Part shown: positions 26,649 through 37,309 of the stretch, one piece after another
Layout: every line of letters begins with the position of its first letter
How positions within the stretch are numbered: the first letter of the stretch is position 1
Source: Burkholderia arboris
GTDB taxonomy: Bacteria; Pseudomonadota; Gammaproteobacteria; Burkholderiales; Burkholderiaceae
Length of the DNA stretch: 64,000 bases
Assembly: GCF_902499125.1 (NCBI RefSeq)
Contig: NZ_CABVPX010000033.1
Location: forward strand, 29,978-93,977
Reading direction: 5' to 3'
Position numbers and translations under genes: made by a program
Notes under the pieces: generated by a model
What the model was told of the DNA's origin: nothing
What the model saw: only the letters and a program-made list of their open reading frames with translations
The model's database searches: none

Positions 26649-26702
26649 GTCTGTCTCCTGGAATGTTCGGTTCGCCGTGCCGGCTGCGGTGTCAGGCCGC
26701 GC

Positions 26703-27686
26703 TCACGGATACGACACGTAGACGTCGGTCAGCAGGTCGGCGGCATCCGGCACCGGCGCGGCCTTCGCCTGCGCGACCGCGTCGTCGATCAGCGCCTTCA
26801 CCTGTGCATCGACCGCGCGCAGGTCGGCCGTCGTCAGCGCTTCGGCGCGCACGACGCGCGTCTCGAAGTGCTTCAGGCAGTCCTTCTCGTCGCGCAGCTT
26901 CTGCACCTCGCCCGGCGCGCGGTAGGTTTGCGCATCGCCTTCGAAGTGGCCGAAGTAGCGCGTGAACTTCACCTCGACGAGCGTCGGGCCGCCGCCGTTG
27001 CGCGCGCGCTCGACGGCTTCGCCGAGCGCTTCGTGCACCGCGAAGAAATCGAAGCCGTCGACGATCACGCCCGGCATCCCGAACCCGTTCGCGCGATCGG
27101 CGATGTTGTCGGTCGCGACCGACCAGCTCGACGACGTCGCTTCCGCATAGCCGTTGTTTTCGGCGACGAAGATCGCGGGGAGCCGCCACACCGACGCCAG
27201 GTTCATCGATTCGAAGATCACGCCCTGGTTCGACGCGCCGTCGCCGAAGAAGCACACGCCGACGCCGCCCGTCTTCTTGTGTTTCGCCGCGAGCGCCGCG
27301 CCGCACACGAGCGGGCCGCCCGCGCCGACGATCCCGTTCGCGCCGAGCATCCCCATCGACAGGTCGGCGATGTGCATCGAGCCGCCCTTGCCGTGGCAAA
27401 CGCCCGTCTTCTTGCCGTAGATCTCGGCCATCATCCCGTGCACGTCGACGCCCTTTGCAATGCAATGGCCGTGGCCGCGGTGCGTGGTGGCCACGTAGTC
27501 GTCGAGGCCGAGGTGCAGGATCGTGCCGACTGCGGACGCCTCCTCGCCGGCATACAGGTGAACGAAGCCGGGAATCTCGCCGGTCGCGAATTCGACGTGC
27601 AGGCGTTCCTCGAATTCGCGGATCGTGCGCATCAGCCGGTAGGCGTCCAGCAGCTTGTCCCTGCTGAGCTGTGTCGAAGCGGTCAT
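26703..27686 (-). CDS. acoA: acetoin dehydrogenase E1 component, alpha subunit
   Basis: TPP-binding E1 alpha subunit of 327 residues. The cofactor motif GDGASNQGVIFESMNLASVWRLPAIFVAENN is clear, and THRGHGHCIAKGVDV with GKGGSMHIAD lines the active site. The ATG at 27686 follows AGGAGACATAC; the longer open frame upstream is a shadow of the SDR gene. First of the E1-E2 genes acoA-acoB-acoC. Confidence 0.95.
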   Translation of the reverse strand: MTASTQLSRDKLLDAYRLMRTIREFEERLHVEFATGEIPGFVHLYAGEEASAVGTILHLGLDDYVATTHRGHGHCIAKGVDVHGMMAEIYGKKTGVCHGKGGSMHIADLSMGMLGANGIVGAGGPLVCGAALAAKHKKTGGVGVCFFGDGASNQGVIFESMNLASVWRLPAIFVAENNGYAEATSSSWSVATDNIADRANGFGMPGVIVDGFDFFAVHEALGEAVERARNGGGPTLVEVKFTRYFGHFEGDAQTYRAPGEVQKLRDEKDCLKHFETRVVRAEALTTADLRAVDAQVKALIDDAVAQAKAAPVPDAADLLTDVYVSYP

Positions 27687-27763
27687 GTATGTCTCCTGGG
27701 TAGGTCTGACTGCGAATGCCGCCGAGGCGGTGCCACGGCGACGGATTACACGGCCGGCGGCCG

Positions 27764-28540
27764 TCAGTGGAACGTGAAGCCGCCGTCGACGTTCACGGCC
27801 TGGCCCGTCACGTTGTCCATCGTCGCGAAGAACAGCGCGAGCCGGCCCATGTCCTCGGGCGTCTGCGCGCGACCCTGCGGGATCAACGCCAACTGGTGCC
27901 GCTGCCACGACGCTTCGACCGTTTCGCCGTCGGTCTTCCATTCGTCGGACAGCCGGTCCCACATGTAGGTACGGACGATGCCGGGGCAGATCGCGTTGAC
28001 GGTCACGCCATCGCGCGCGAGCTCCTTCGCGAGCGCGTTCGTGAAGCCGACGACCGCGAATTTCGATGCGCTGTAGTGCGCGAGATCCGGGAAGCCTTCC
28101 TTGCCGGCGATCGACGCGACGTTGATGATCCGGCCACGCCCCTGCGCCTTCAGATGCGCGAGCGCCGCACGGCAGCCGAGGAACGTGCCCTTCGCATTCA
28201 CGTCCATCACGAAATCCCAGTCGCGCTCGGTCAGTTCGGCAACCGGATGAATGCTGATCACGCCCGCGCAGTTCACGAGGATGTCGAGCCCGCCGAGTTC
28301 GGCGAGTGCCTGTGCAACCATTGCCTCGACCTGGGCGGCCTGCGTCACGTCGACCTTCGCCACCGCCGCCCGGCGGCCCAGTGTGCGCACCTCGCGCGCG
28401 GTGGCGTCGAGCGCGTCGTCGAGCAGGTCGGCCAGCAGGATGTCGGCGCCTGCGCCGGCAAGCGTCAGCGCAATGCCGCGGCCGATGCCGCGTGCGCCGC
28501 CGGTGACGATGGCGACCTGTCCTTCGAGTGGGGCTGTCAT
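27764..28540 (-). CDS. SDR family oxidoreductase, probable acetoin/diacetyl or butanediol dehydrogenase
   Basis: NAD(P)-dependent short-chain dehydrogenase of 258 residues. The Rossmann motif TGGARGIGRG, the NCAG motif, the catalytic Ser region VASIAGKEG and the YSASK active site are present, plus NVDGGF at the C-terminus. Located between acoX and acoA, it probably interconverts acetoin with 2,3-butanediol or diacetyl, but the substrate is inferred from context only. The ATG at 28540 follows AAGGAGACA. Confidence 0.85.
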   Translation of the reverse strand: MTAPLEGQVAIVTGGARGIGRGIALTLAGAGADILLADLLDDALDATAREVRTLGRRAAVAKVDVTQAAQVEAMVAQALAELGGLDILVNCAGVISIHPVAELTERDWDFVMDVNAKGTFLGCRAALAHLKAQGRGRIINVASIAGKEGFPDLAHYSASKFAVVGFTNALAKELARDGVTVNAICPGIVRTYMWDRLSDEWKTDGETVEASWQRHQLALIPQGRAQTPEDMGRLALFFATMDNVTGQAVNVDGGFTFH

Positions 28541-28598
28541 GGCAATGTCTCCTTGACGATCGTTATGGATGACGAAATGCTGTGCGCAAACCGGATGT

Positions 28599-29657
28599 TC
28601 AGTCGTGCCACGCGCCGGCGTCGCGCAGCAATTGCCGCGAAGACGCGTAGCGCAACGTGCGGCCGACATCGACCGTCAGCGGCCCGCGCCAGTCGAGCGA
28701 AATCTCGTAATGGTCGCCGCGCGCCACCTCGATCTCGCGCTCGCCGTCGAACGCGAGCGTGCCGCGTTCGAACGGAATCGCCTGCCACGTGCCCGGTTCG
28801 AGCCGCTCGCAACTGCGCATCACGACGCGATCGACACGCCCCGGCGCGATCGGCGCGACGAGCGGCGTGCCGGCCGTCTTGCCGGTTTCCGCAAAGCGCA
28901 TCGCGAGCCCGTGCGGCGCGCTGCGCTCGAGCGGCGCCCACGCGCCGCCGAGGGCGGACAGGCCGATACCGTCCGGCTCCGCGAACGTCAGGTAGAGCGA
29001 ATCGATGTCGTCGGATCCGGAGATCGCGCGCGCGCCGATGAAGCGCTGCCGCGCGGCGCACACGTCGACGAGCGCGATTTCCTCGCGCCCCGGCTGCGCG
29101 CCCGCCACGCAGCGCACGACGAGCCGCTTGTTGCGCACGAATGCAACTTCGGCCGGCACGGCGCCGGTCGCGGCAAGCCCTGCCGCGACGCCGGCGACGG
29201 TCGCCTCGCGATGTTCGGGAAACGCGTTGTTGGTGCCGGTGGACAGCGCGACGAGCGGCGTCGCGCCGCAATGCGCGGCCACCGCGCGATGGGTGCCGTC
29301 GCCGCCGAGCACGACGAGCAGCGCGACTTCCATCCGGTGCAGGTACGCGGCGCCGGCTTGCGTGTCGGCGACGGAATCGGTAATCGGCAGGTCGACGAAT
29401 TCGACCTCGGGCCAGCGTTCGTGCGGCGCGACCGCGCGATGCGTATCGATCGCGCGCAGCAGCAGCGTCGCGATGCCCGTACGGTCGCGCAGCGTCAGCA
29501 CGCGCTCGACGCCCATCGCGCCGAGGCCGGCCAGCAGGCGCACGATCATGTTCGCCTTCTCGGCCGTCGGAAACACGGAGGCATGCGTCGTGAGGCGGCG
29601 GATGTCGCGCCCCGATGCGGGGTTCGCGATCACGCCGACGGTAACGGGCGTCGTCAC
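28599..29657 (-). CDS. acoX: AcoX-like ATP-NAD kinase family protein
   Basis: First gene of the aco operon, 352 residues, of the NAD kinase/AcoX fold. The GGDGTHRAV motif is the nucleotide-binding glycine loop, and ALSTGTNNAFP fits the NNxFP segment of the family. AcoX genes accompany acetoin clusters but its reaction is not established. The start is the GTG at 29657 (MTTPVTVGVIANPASGRD) with GGAGACGAACCC before it; upstream in-frame sequence lies in the spacer and lacks family similarity. Confidence 0.88.
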   Translation of the reverse strand: MTTPVTVGVIANPASGRDIRRLTTHASVFPTAEKANMIVRLLAGLGAMGVERVLTLRDRTGIATLLLRAIDTHRAVAPHERWPEVEFVDLPITDSVADTQAGAAYLHRMEVALLVVLGGDGTHRAVAAHCGATPLVALSTGTNNAFPEHREATVAGVAAGLAATGAVPAEVAFVRNKRLVVRCVAGAQPGREEIALVDVCAARQRFIGARAISGSDDIDSLYLTFAEPDGIGLSALGGAWAPLERSAPHGLAMRFAETGKTAGTPLVAPIAPGRVDRVVMRSCERLEPGTWQAIPFERGTLAFDGEREIEVARGDHYEISLDWRGPLTVDVGRTLRYASSRQLLRDAGAWHD

Positions 29658-29795
29658 GGGTTCGTCTCCATCCAGTTGGCCGGGCCGGCATCGGCGCATC
29701 GGCGCTTCGTCCAGCCCTGCCGGTTTCGTCCGCTGCCATCGACGGGCAGCGGATCGTCGTCGCCAACGCGACCGCATCGGCTTGCCCGTGATCTC

Positions 29796-29811
29796 TGCAA
29801 GCGGCGTGCCA
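29796..29811 (-). promoter_or_regulatory. sigma-54 promoter of the aco operon
   Basis: On the minus strand TGGCACGCCGCTTGCA matches the sigma-54 consensus TGGCAC-N5-TTGCA exactly, including the invariant GG and GC at -24/-12. The start point would be near 29784, giving a leader of about 127 nt to acoX. It faces the acoX-SDR-acoABC-lipA operon, and the divergent gene is a sigma-54 activator. Confidence 0.9.
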
Positions 29812-30057
29812 TCGTCACTGCGGTGACCGTGAAACCCGCGCACACGCTGGCGCGGCGGGCTGACGCGTGTTCAGGATGCGCGGCTGCGACGATGCGGCAC
29901 CTCGCGAAACCATCCCTGCGTCTCACGCTGTCGATGCGACGACGCGATGGCCGCGGCACCTGTGCATGCGCGCCGCGCCGCCCGCAAAACCGGCGTTCAC
30001 GCGGCGCGGCGCGCGTCACGGCAGGCCCGACGACCGCCGCGCGCCACGCATGCGGAC

Positions 30058-30106
30058 GTCTCAACCGCGCGAGACACGGCGAGATGCCGGTGAGACGAAC
30101 GTCTCA
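30058..30106. promoter_or_regulatory. candidate AcoR enhancer: GAGAC/GTCTC inverted repeats
   Basis: A perfect palindrome TGAGACGAACGTCTCA (30091-30106) and a second dyad GTCTC-N8-GAGAC (30058-30075) lie about 280-320 bp upstream of the sigma-54 start, an enhancer-like distance. A further half-site CGTCTCA is at 29919-29925. They also lie about 90-140 bp before acoR and may autoregulate it. The remaining part of the 541-bp spacer (29658-30198) shows no gene. Confidence 0.65.
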
Positions 30107-30198
30107 CGCGCGCCGCGTGCTGCGATGCAATGTGATCCGCGCAACCGGATGTGCTACAAGGACATCGATATCCCCGCCGTACGGAACCGGAGCCGACC

Positions 30199-32115
30199 AT
30201 GCCCTACGCCGTCCCCCAGGCCCAGCACGCCGACCGTGTACTCGGCGCGCTCGCCGGACGCCTGCCCGCGCCGGCCGATTCCGAGCGGCTGGTGTCGTCG
30301 TGGCAACGCTCGCTGGAGCGTCATTGTCTCGACCCCGCTTCGTCGATCGGCCCGCGCGTGCTGACCGCGGCCGAGCTGCGCGAAGTACGCGACAAGGAAG
30401 AGGCCTTCCTGCGCGCGTCGGGCCAGTGCCTGACGCGGCTGCACGACATGATTCGCGTCGCCGACTACTGCGTGATGCTGACCGACGCGCACGGCGTGAC
30501 GATCGATTACCGGATCGACCGCGAGCGCCGCAACGACTTCCGTCACGCGGGCCTGCACATCGGCTCGTGCTGGTCGGAAAGCGAGGAAGGGACCTGCGGC
30601 GTCGCGAGCGTGCTGACCGATCTCGCGCCGATCACCGTGCACAAGACCGATCACTTTCGCGCGGCATTCACGACGCTCACCTGCAGCGCGGCGCCGATCT
30701 TCTCGCCGGGCGGCGAACTGATCGGCGTGCTCGACGCGTCGGCCGTGCATTCGCCCGACGGCCGCGACAGCCAGCGCCTCGTCTACCAGCTCGTGCGGCA
30801 GAGCGCGGCGCTGATCGAGGACGGCTACTTCGTGCACAGCACCGCGCAGCACTGGATCTTGTTCGGGCATCCGAATCGTCACTACGTCGAAGCGCAGCCG
30901 GAGTGGCTGATCGCGTTCGACGACTGCGGCAACATCGTCGCCGCGAACCGTCAGGCCCGCGACGCACTGCCCGCACTGCGCGAGCCGCGCCATATCGACG
31001 AGATCTTCGATGCGACCGAAATACCGCTACGTGACGCCGCGCGGCTCGATGCGATCGTCGCGCTACGGCTGCGCGCGACGGGCGCCCCGCTCTATGCGCG
31101 CCTGCGGGCGCCGCTACGGCGTGCCGGCCGCGAGCCCGGCACGGTATCGCGCCGCGCGGGCGCCGCGCCACGTCACGTCGGCGCGCTGACGCCGTTCCTG
31201 CACAGCAGCGACACGCATATCGCACAACAGGCGGAACTCGCGCTGCGCGTCGCGAGCAAGCGGCTGCCGATTCTCGTGCTCGGCGAAACCGGGGCGGGCA
31301 AGGAAGTGTTCGCGCGCGCGATCCATGACGCCGGTGCGCGGCGCGCGCGGCCGTTCGTCGCCGTCAACTGCGGCGCACTGCCGGAAGCGCTGATCGAGAG
31401 CGAACTGTTCGGCTATGCGGCCGGCGCGTTCACCGGCGCGCGCAAGCACGGCGCACGCGGCAAGATCGCGCTCGCCGATGGCGGCACGCTGTTTCTCGAT
31501 GAAATCGGCGACATGCCGCTCGCGTTGCAGACGCGCCTGCTGCGCGTACTCGCCGACGGTGAAGTCGTGCCGCTCGGCAGCGATGCGCCCGTGCGCGTCG
31601 ATCTCGACGTGATCTGCGCGACGCACCGCGATCTCGCGCGGATGGTCGCCGACGGGACGTTCCGCGAAGATCTGTATTACCGGCTGAGCGGCGCGACGTT
31701 CGAACTGCCGCCGCTGCGCGCACGCGCGGACGTGCGCGACGTGATTGCCACCGTGTTCGCCGAGGAAGCGCAGGCGACCGGCCACGTGCTCACGCTCGAT
31801 CCGACGCTCGCCGAACAGCTCGCGGCGTACGCGTGGCCCGGCAACGTGCGGCAACTGCGCAACGTGCTGCGCTATGCGTGCGCGGTGTGCGACGCCGCGC
31901 GCGTGACGCGGCGCGACCTGCCCGCCGACATCGCCGCGCAACTCGGCGCCGCCCCGTCGGGTGCGCTGCCCGACGACGAACGCGGCCGCATCGTCGCGGC
32001 GCTCACCGCGCACCGCTGGCGGCCCGACGCGGCCGCCAAGGCGCTCGGCATGTCGCGCGCGACGCTGTACCGGCGCATCGCGAAGCACCGGATCGTCGCG
32101 CCGCATCGCGCGTGA
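30199..32115 (+). CDS. acoR: sigma-54-dependent transcriptional activator AcoR
   Basis: Bacterial enhancer-binding protein of 638 residues. An N-terminal GAF-like sensory region (CVMLTDAHGVTIDYR, GTCGVASVLTD) is followed by a AAA+ domain with Walker A GETGAGKE (about residue 361), the GAFTGA loop that contacts sigma-54 (about residue 410), and Walker B GGTLFLDEIGD. A Fis-type helix-turn-helix is at the C-terminus (RPDAAAKALGMSRATLYRRIAK). It is divergent from the aco operon, whose sigma-54 promoter it should activate when acetoin or a related compound is sensed. The ATG at 30199 follows GGAGCCGACC. Confidence 0.95.
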   Translation: MPYAVPQAQHADRVLGALAGRLPAPADSERLVSSWQRSLERHCLDPASSIGPRVLTAAELREVRDKEEAFLRASGQCLTRLHDMIRVADYCVMLTDAHGVTIDYRIDRERRNDFRHAGLHIGSCWSESEEGTCGVASVLTDLAPITVHKTDHFRAAFTTLTCSAAPIFSPGGELIGVLDASAVHSPDGRDSQRLVYQLVRQSAALIEDGYFVHSTAQHWILFGHPNRHYVEAQPEWLIAFDDCGNIVAANRQARDALPALREPRHIDEIFDATEIPLRDAARLDAIVALRLRATGAPLYARLRAPLRRAGREPGTVSRRAGAAPRHVGALTPFLHSSDTHIAQQAELALRVASKRLPILVLGETGAGKEVFARAIHDAGARRARPFVAVNCGALPEALIESELFGYAAGAFTGARKHGARGKIALADGGTLFLDEIGDMPLALQTRLLRVLADGEVVPLGSDAPVRVDLDVICATHRDLARMVADGTFREDLYYRLSGATFELPPLRARADVRDVIATVFAEEAQATGHVLTLDPTLAEQLAAYAWPGNVRQLRNVLRYACAVCDAARVTRRDLPADIAAQLGAAPSGALPDDERGRIVAALTAHRWRPDAAAKALGMSRATLYRRIAKHRIVAPHRA

Positions 32116-32134
32116 TGCGCGAGCGCGACAGCGG

Positions 32135-32569
32135 TCATGCAGCCTGCCCGGCCGCTTGGTTCGCCTGTCCGGCCTCGCCGGCCGCTTCGTCGCGCCGCGT
32201 GAACACCTCGTGCGCGGCGAACAGCGCGTTGAGCGCGGCCGGGAAACCCGCGTAGACGGCCATCTGCATGAACACCTCGACGATCTCTTCGCGCGTGCAG
32301 CCGACGTTCAGCGCGGCCTCGATATGCACCTTCAACTGCGGCTGCGCGTTGCCGAGCGCGGCCAGCGCCGCGATTGTCGCGATTTCGCGCGCTTTCAGAT
32401 CGAGCTGCGGCCGGCTGTAGATGTCGCCGAAGCTGAACTCGACCAGCAGCCGCCCGAAATCCGGCGCGATCGGCGCCAGCGCCGCGATCACGCGTTCGCC
32501 CACTTCGCCGTCGATTTCCTTCAGTTTGTTCCAGCCGCGCGTGTAGCGGTCTTCAGCGAGTCGTTCCAT
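32135..32569 (-). CDS. carboxymuconolactone decarboxylase (CMD/AhpD) family protein
   Basis: A 144-residue alpha-helical protein of the CMD family. KAREIATIAALAAL, the VHIEAALNVGCTREEIVEVFMQMAVYAGFP signature and the tail are typical. The AhpD-type CxxC is absent, so a peroxidase role is unlikely; the enzymatic role is unknown. The ATG at 32569 lies inside the last codons of the upstream MerR gene (17-bp overlap), showing translational coupling. The pair is driven by the promoter at 33025-33055. The C-terminus ends in an Ala/Gln-rich tail. Confidence 0.85.
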   Translation of the reverse strand: MERLAEDRYTRGWNKLKEIDGEVGERVIAALAPIAPDFGRLLVEFSFGDIYSRPQLDLKAREIATIAALAALGNAQPQLKVHIEAALNVGCTREEIVEVFMQMAVYAGFPAALNALFAAHEVFTRRDEAAGEAGQANQAAGQAA

Positions 32570-33014
32570 GGTGTCCGTCCTGTTCGGATATAGCGTGAGA
32601 AGGGTTTGCCCGTCGTTCCGCTTCGCGCTCCTGCGCCTCGTAGTACGCGATCTTGTCGCTGATCGCGTCGAGGCTCGCCTGCAGCTCCGCGAGATGCGCG
32701 CGCACCGCGTCGCGATGCGTGACCAGCAGGCTGCGGCGCGCACCGAAGGTCGGCTCGCCTTGCGCACGCAGCGCCGCGAATTCCTGCATCTGCGCGATCG
32801 GCATGCCGGTCGCCTTCAGGCGCATCACGAAGGCCAGCCAGTCAAGGTCGGCCGGCGCGTAAAGCCGGTGCCCGGCCGCCGTGCGCGAAATCGCGCGCAG
32901 CAGCCCGGCCTGCTCGTAGTACCGCAGCGTATGCGTCGACAAGCCGGTCATTTCGGCGACTTGTCCGATCGTCAGCGGACCGGCGGCGGAAGGTTTGGAT
33001 ACGGTTTTCGACAT
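32553..33014 (-). CDS. MerR family transcriptional regulator
   Basis: A 153-residue regulator. The winged helix LTIGQVAEMTGLSTHTLRYYEQAGLLRAISRTAAGHRLYAPADLDWL is followed by a dimerisation helix ending in an Arg/Glu-rich coil. It has no Cys, so it is not an obvious metal or thiol-redox sensor. It is co-transcribed with the CMD gene. The ATG at 33014 gives the family length; the longer frame upstream runs into the promoter. Confidence 0.92.
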   Translation of the reverse strand: MSKTVSKPSAAGPLTIGQVAEMTGLSTHTLRYYEQAGLLRAISRTAAGHRLYAPADLDWLAFVMRLKATGMPIAQMQEFAALRAQGEPTFGARRSLLVTHRDAVRAHLAELQASLDAISDKIAYYEAQEREAERRANPSHAISEQDGHHGTTR

Positions 33015-33024
33015 GGCAGAAACA

Positions 33025-33055
33025 AGGTTAAGAGTTAGAGCCAACTCTAAGTCAA
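33025..33055 (-). promoter_or_regulatory. MerR-type promoter with 19-bp spacer and operator dyad
   Basis: On the minus strand -35 TTGACT and -10 TAACCT are separated by exactly 19 bp, the over-long spacing that MerR regulators correct by twisting DNA. The spacer and flank hold the nested dyads TTAGAG-TTGG-CTCTAA and GAGTT-N6-AACTC. The -10 lies 10 bp before the MerR start. This is strong evidence for autoregulation of merR plus CMD. Confidence 0.85.
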
Positions 33056-33299
33056 GCGCTTTCGAACGGCCAGTGCAACGACACCCAGCGCGCCCCTGCG
33101 ACACCGTAAAGAATGGTCAAAATCGGCGCCCGGCACGGGTTTCGGCCTTTACAGCACCGCAAGCCTTCAGCAAGATTCAGTCAGCCTGTCTTAAAAAGGG
33201 CACGCATTTGTCCTATGCTTAACGGCGACGTCCGGCCGGATCTCGCCCCGCCGTCCGTTGCAACAGCCATTCATCCGTCAGAACCAGGGAGCCTTTGCC

Positions 33300-33911
33300 A
33301 TGCTGAAGAAGCTGCTGATGCTGTTCGTCGCGCTATCGCTGTCGCTCGCCGCCGGCCTTGCCGCGGCCGTCGAAGTCAACTCGGCTGACCAGGCCGCGCT
33401 CGAATCCGTGAAGGGTCTCGGGCCCGTGAAATCGAAGGCGATCATCGACGAACGCACCAAGAACGGCCCGTTCAAGGACGCCGACGATCTCGCGAACCGC
33501 GTGAAGGGCCTCGGCACGAAATCGGTCGGGCATCTGGAGGAAAACGGCCTGACGATCGGCGGCTCGTCGACGCCGCCGAAGGGCGTGAAGCTGTCGAAGC
33601 CGGCCGCGACCGCACCGGCCACCACGCCGGCCACGACGACGGCAGGCACCGCGTCGACGTCCACGACCGCGACGGCCGGCACGACGACTGCAGCGCCGGC
33701 CCCGGCGGCCAGCGCACCGGATGCGGCGGCGAAGCCGGCCAAGGCCAAGCGCGCATCGAAGAAGGAAAAAGCAGCGGCCGCAGCGGCGGCATCCGCCGAC
33801 GCGGGCGCGAGCGCGCCGGCCGCGGCGTCGTCCGCGAAGGCGGCGAAGGGTTCGAAGAAGAAGAGCAAGAAGGACAAGGCAGCCTCCGCCGCCGCGGCGT
33901 CGGGCGCCTGA
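33300..33911 (+). CDS. exported helix-hairpin-helix (ComEA-like) protein with Ala/Thr/Lys-rich tail
   Basis: A 203-residue protein: Sec signal peptide (MLKKLLMLFVALSLSLAAGLAAA), a ComEA-type helix-hairpin-helix domain (VNSADQAALESVKGLGPVKSKAIIDERTKNGPFKDADDLANRVKGLG) to about residue 80, then a long low-complexity tail of Ala, Thr, Pro and Lys. A periplasmic DNA-binding role is likely for the HHH part. Whether it acts in DNA uptake is not shown by context. The 285 bp before it hold the MerR promoter region and no other gene. Confidence 0.87.
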   Translation: MLKKLLMLFVALSLSLAAGLAAAVEVNSADQAALESVKGLGPVKSKAIIDERTKNGPFKDADDLANRVKGLGTKSVGHLEENGLTIGGSSTPPKGVKLSKPAATAPATTPATTTAGTASTSTTATAGTTTAAPAPAASAPDAAAKPAKAKRASKKEKAAAAAAASADAGASAPAAASSAKAAKGSKKKSKKDKAASAAAASGA

Positions 33912-33999
33912 TGTGCGCCGCGCGCGCGACGGCGTGCGCGCGGCATTCGTTCAACGGGCGCCGTCGTCACGGCGCCCTTTTCAGTGAAGGTGAAGAACC

Positions 34000-34437
34000 A
34001 TGGGTCTCCTCGACATCGTTGGCGGTCTGATCGGCGGCCAGGCAGGCGGCAACTCGCAAAGCGCGCTGATCACGACCGCGCTCGAATTCATCAACAACCA
34101 GCCGGGCGGCCTGAACGGCCTGATCGAGAAGTTCAAGGCAGGCGGCGCCGGCGACATCATCGGTTCGTGGGTCGGCAACGGCCAGAACCAGCCGATCTCG
34201 CCGGATGCGCTGCAGAACGTGCTCGGCTCGGACGCGATCGGCGCGCTGGCAAGCAAGTTCGGCGTCGACCCGTCGATGGCGTCGACCGTCCTCGCGCAGG
34301 TGCTGCCGCACGTCGTCAACCACGCGACGCCGGACGGCGCGGTGCCGGCCGACGGCCAGGCACAGGTCGACACGTCGAACGTGCTCGGCTCGCTGTCGCA
34401 GCTCGCCGGCCTGTTCGGCGGCAACAAGCAGGGCTAA
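34000..34437 (+). CDS. YidB-like DUF937 family protein
   Basis: A 145-residue protein of the YidB/DUF937 family, function unknown. It starts MGLLDIVGGLIGGQAGGNSQ, is rich in Gly, Ala, Asn and Gln, and has no signal peptide. FGVDPSMASTVLAQVLPHVVNHATPDG is the usual family repeat-like segment. Ribosome site GTGAAGG precedes the ATG. It stands alone before a terminator. Confidence 0.85.
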   Translation: MGLLDIVGGLIGGQAGGNSQSALITTALEFINNQPGGLNGLIEKFKAGGAGDIIGSWVGNGQNQPISPDALQNVLGSDAIGALASKFGVDPSMASTVLAQVLPHVVNHATPDGAVPADGQAQVDTSNVLGSLSQLAGLFGGNKQG

Positions 34438-34480
34438 GCACGCCACGCTACCGGGCGGCCCGTTCGGCCGCTCCATAAGC

Positions 34481-34512
34481 AAACACCCCGCCGAGGCGGG
34501 GTGTTTGTTTTT
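34481..34512. terminator. bidirectional terminator between yidB-like gene and clpB
   Basis: AAACACCCCGCC/GGCGGGGTGTTT forms a 12-bp stem with a loop of 2-3 bases, followed by GTTTTT on the plus strand and by an A-rich flank for the minus strand. It serves both convergent genes. Confidence 0.9.
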
Positions 34513-34554
34513 GCGCGCCCGGCGCGAACCGGGCACGCAGCCGCTGGCAGGCGA

Positions 34555-37152
<2,598 letters not shown>

Positions 37153-37187
37153 TTAGTCGAGACCTCCAATTTTCGATTAACACCAAG

Positions 37188-37213
37188 ATGAGGATGGTTA
37201 TGCGGCTTTCAAG
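37188..37213 (-). promoter_or_regulatory. sigma-32 heat-shock promoter of clpB
   Basis: On the minus strand CTTGAAA (37207-37213) is followed after 13 bp by CCTCAT (37188-37193), close to the sigma-32 consensus CTTGAAA-N11-16-CCCCAT. It lies 35 bp upstream of the clpB start, so ClpB synthesis is likely heat-inducible. Confidence 0.8.
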
Positions 37214-37309
37214 CGAAATTCGGGTTGATTCAGCGCAAAAATTGCTGGATAGACTGGAAGTGGCCCGGGGACGGGCCGCGGTCGGCGCGCGGGGCGCGGC
37301 TCCCGCGTG

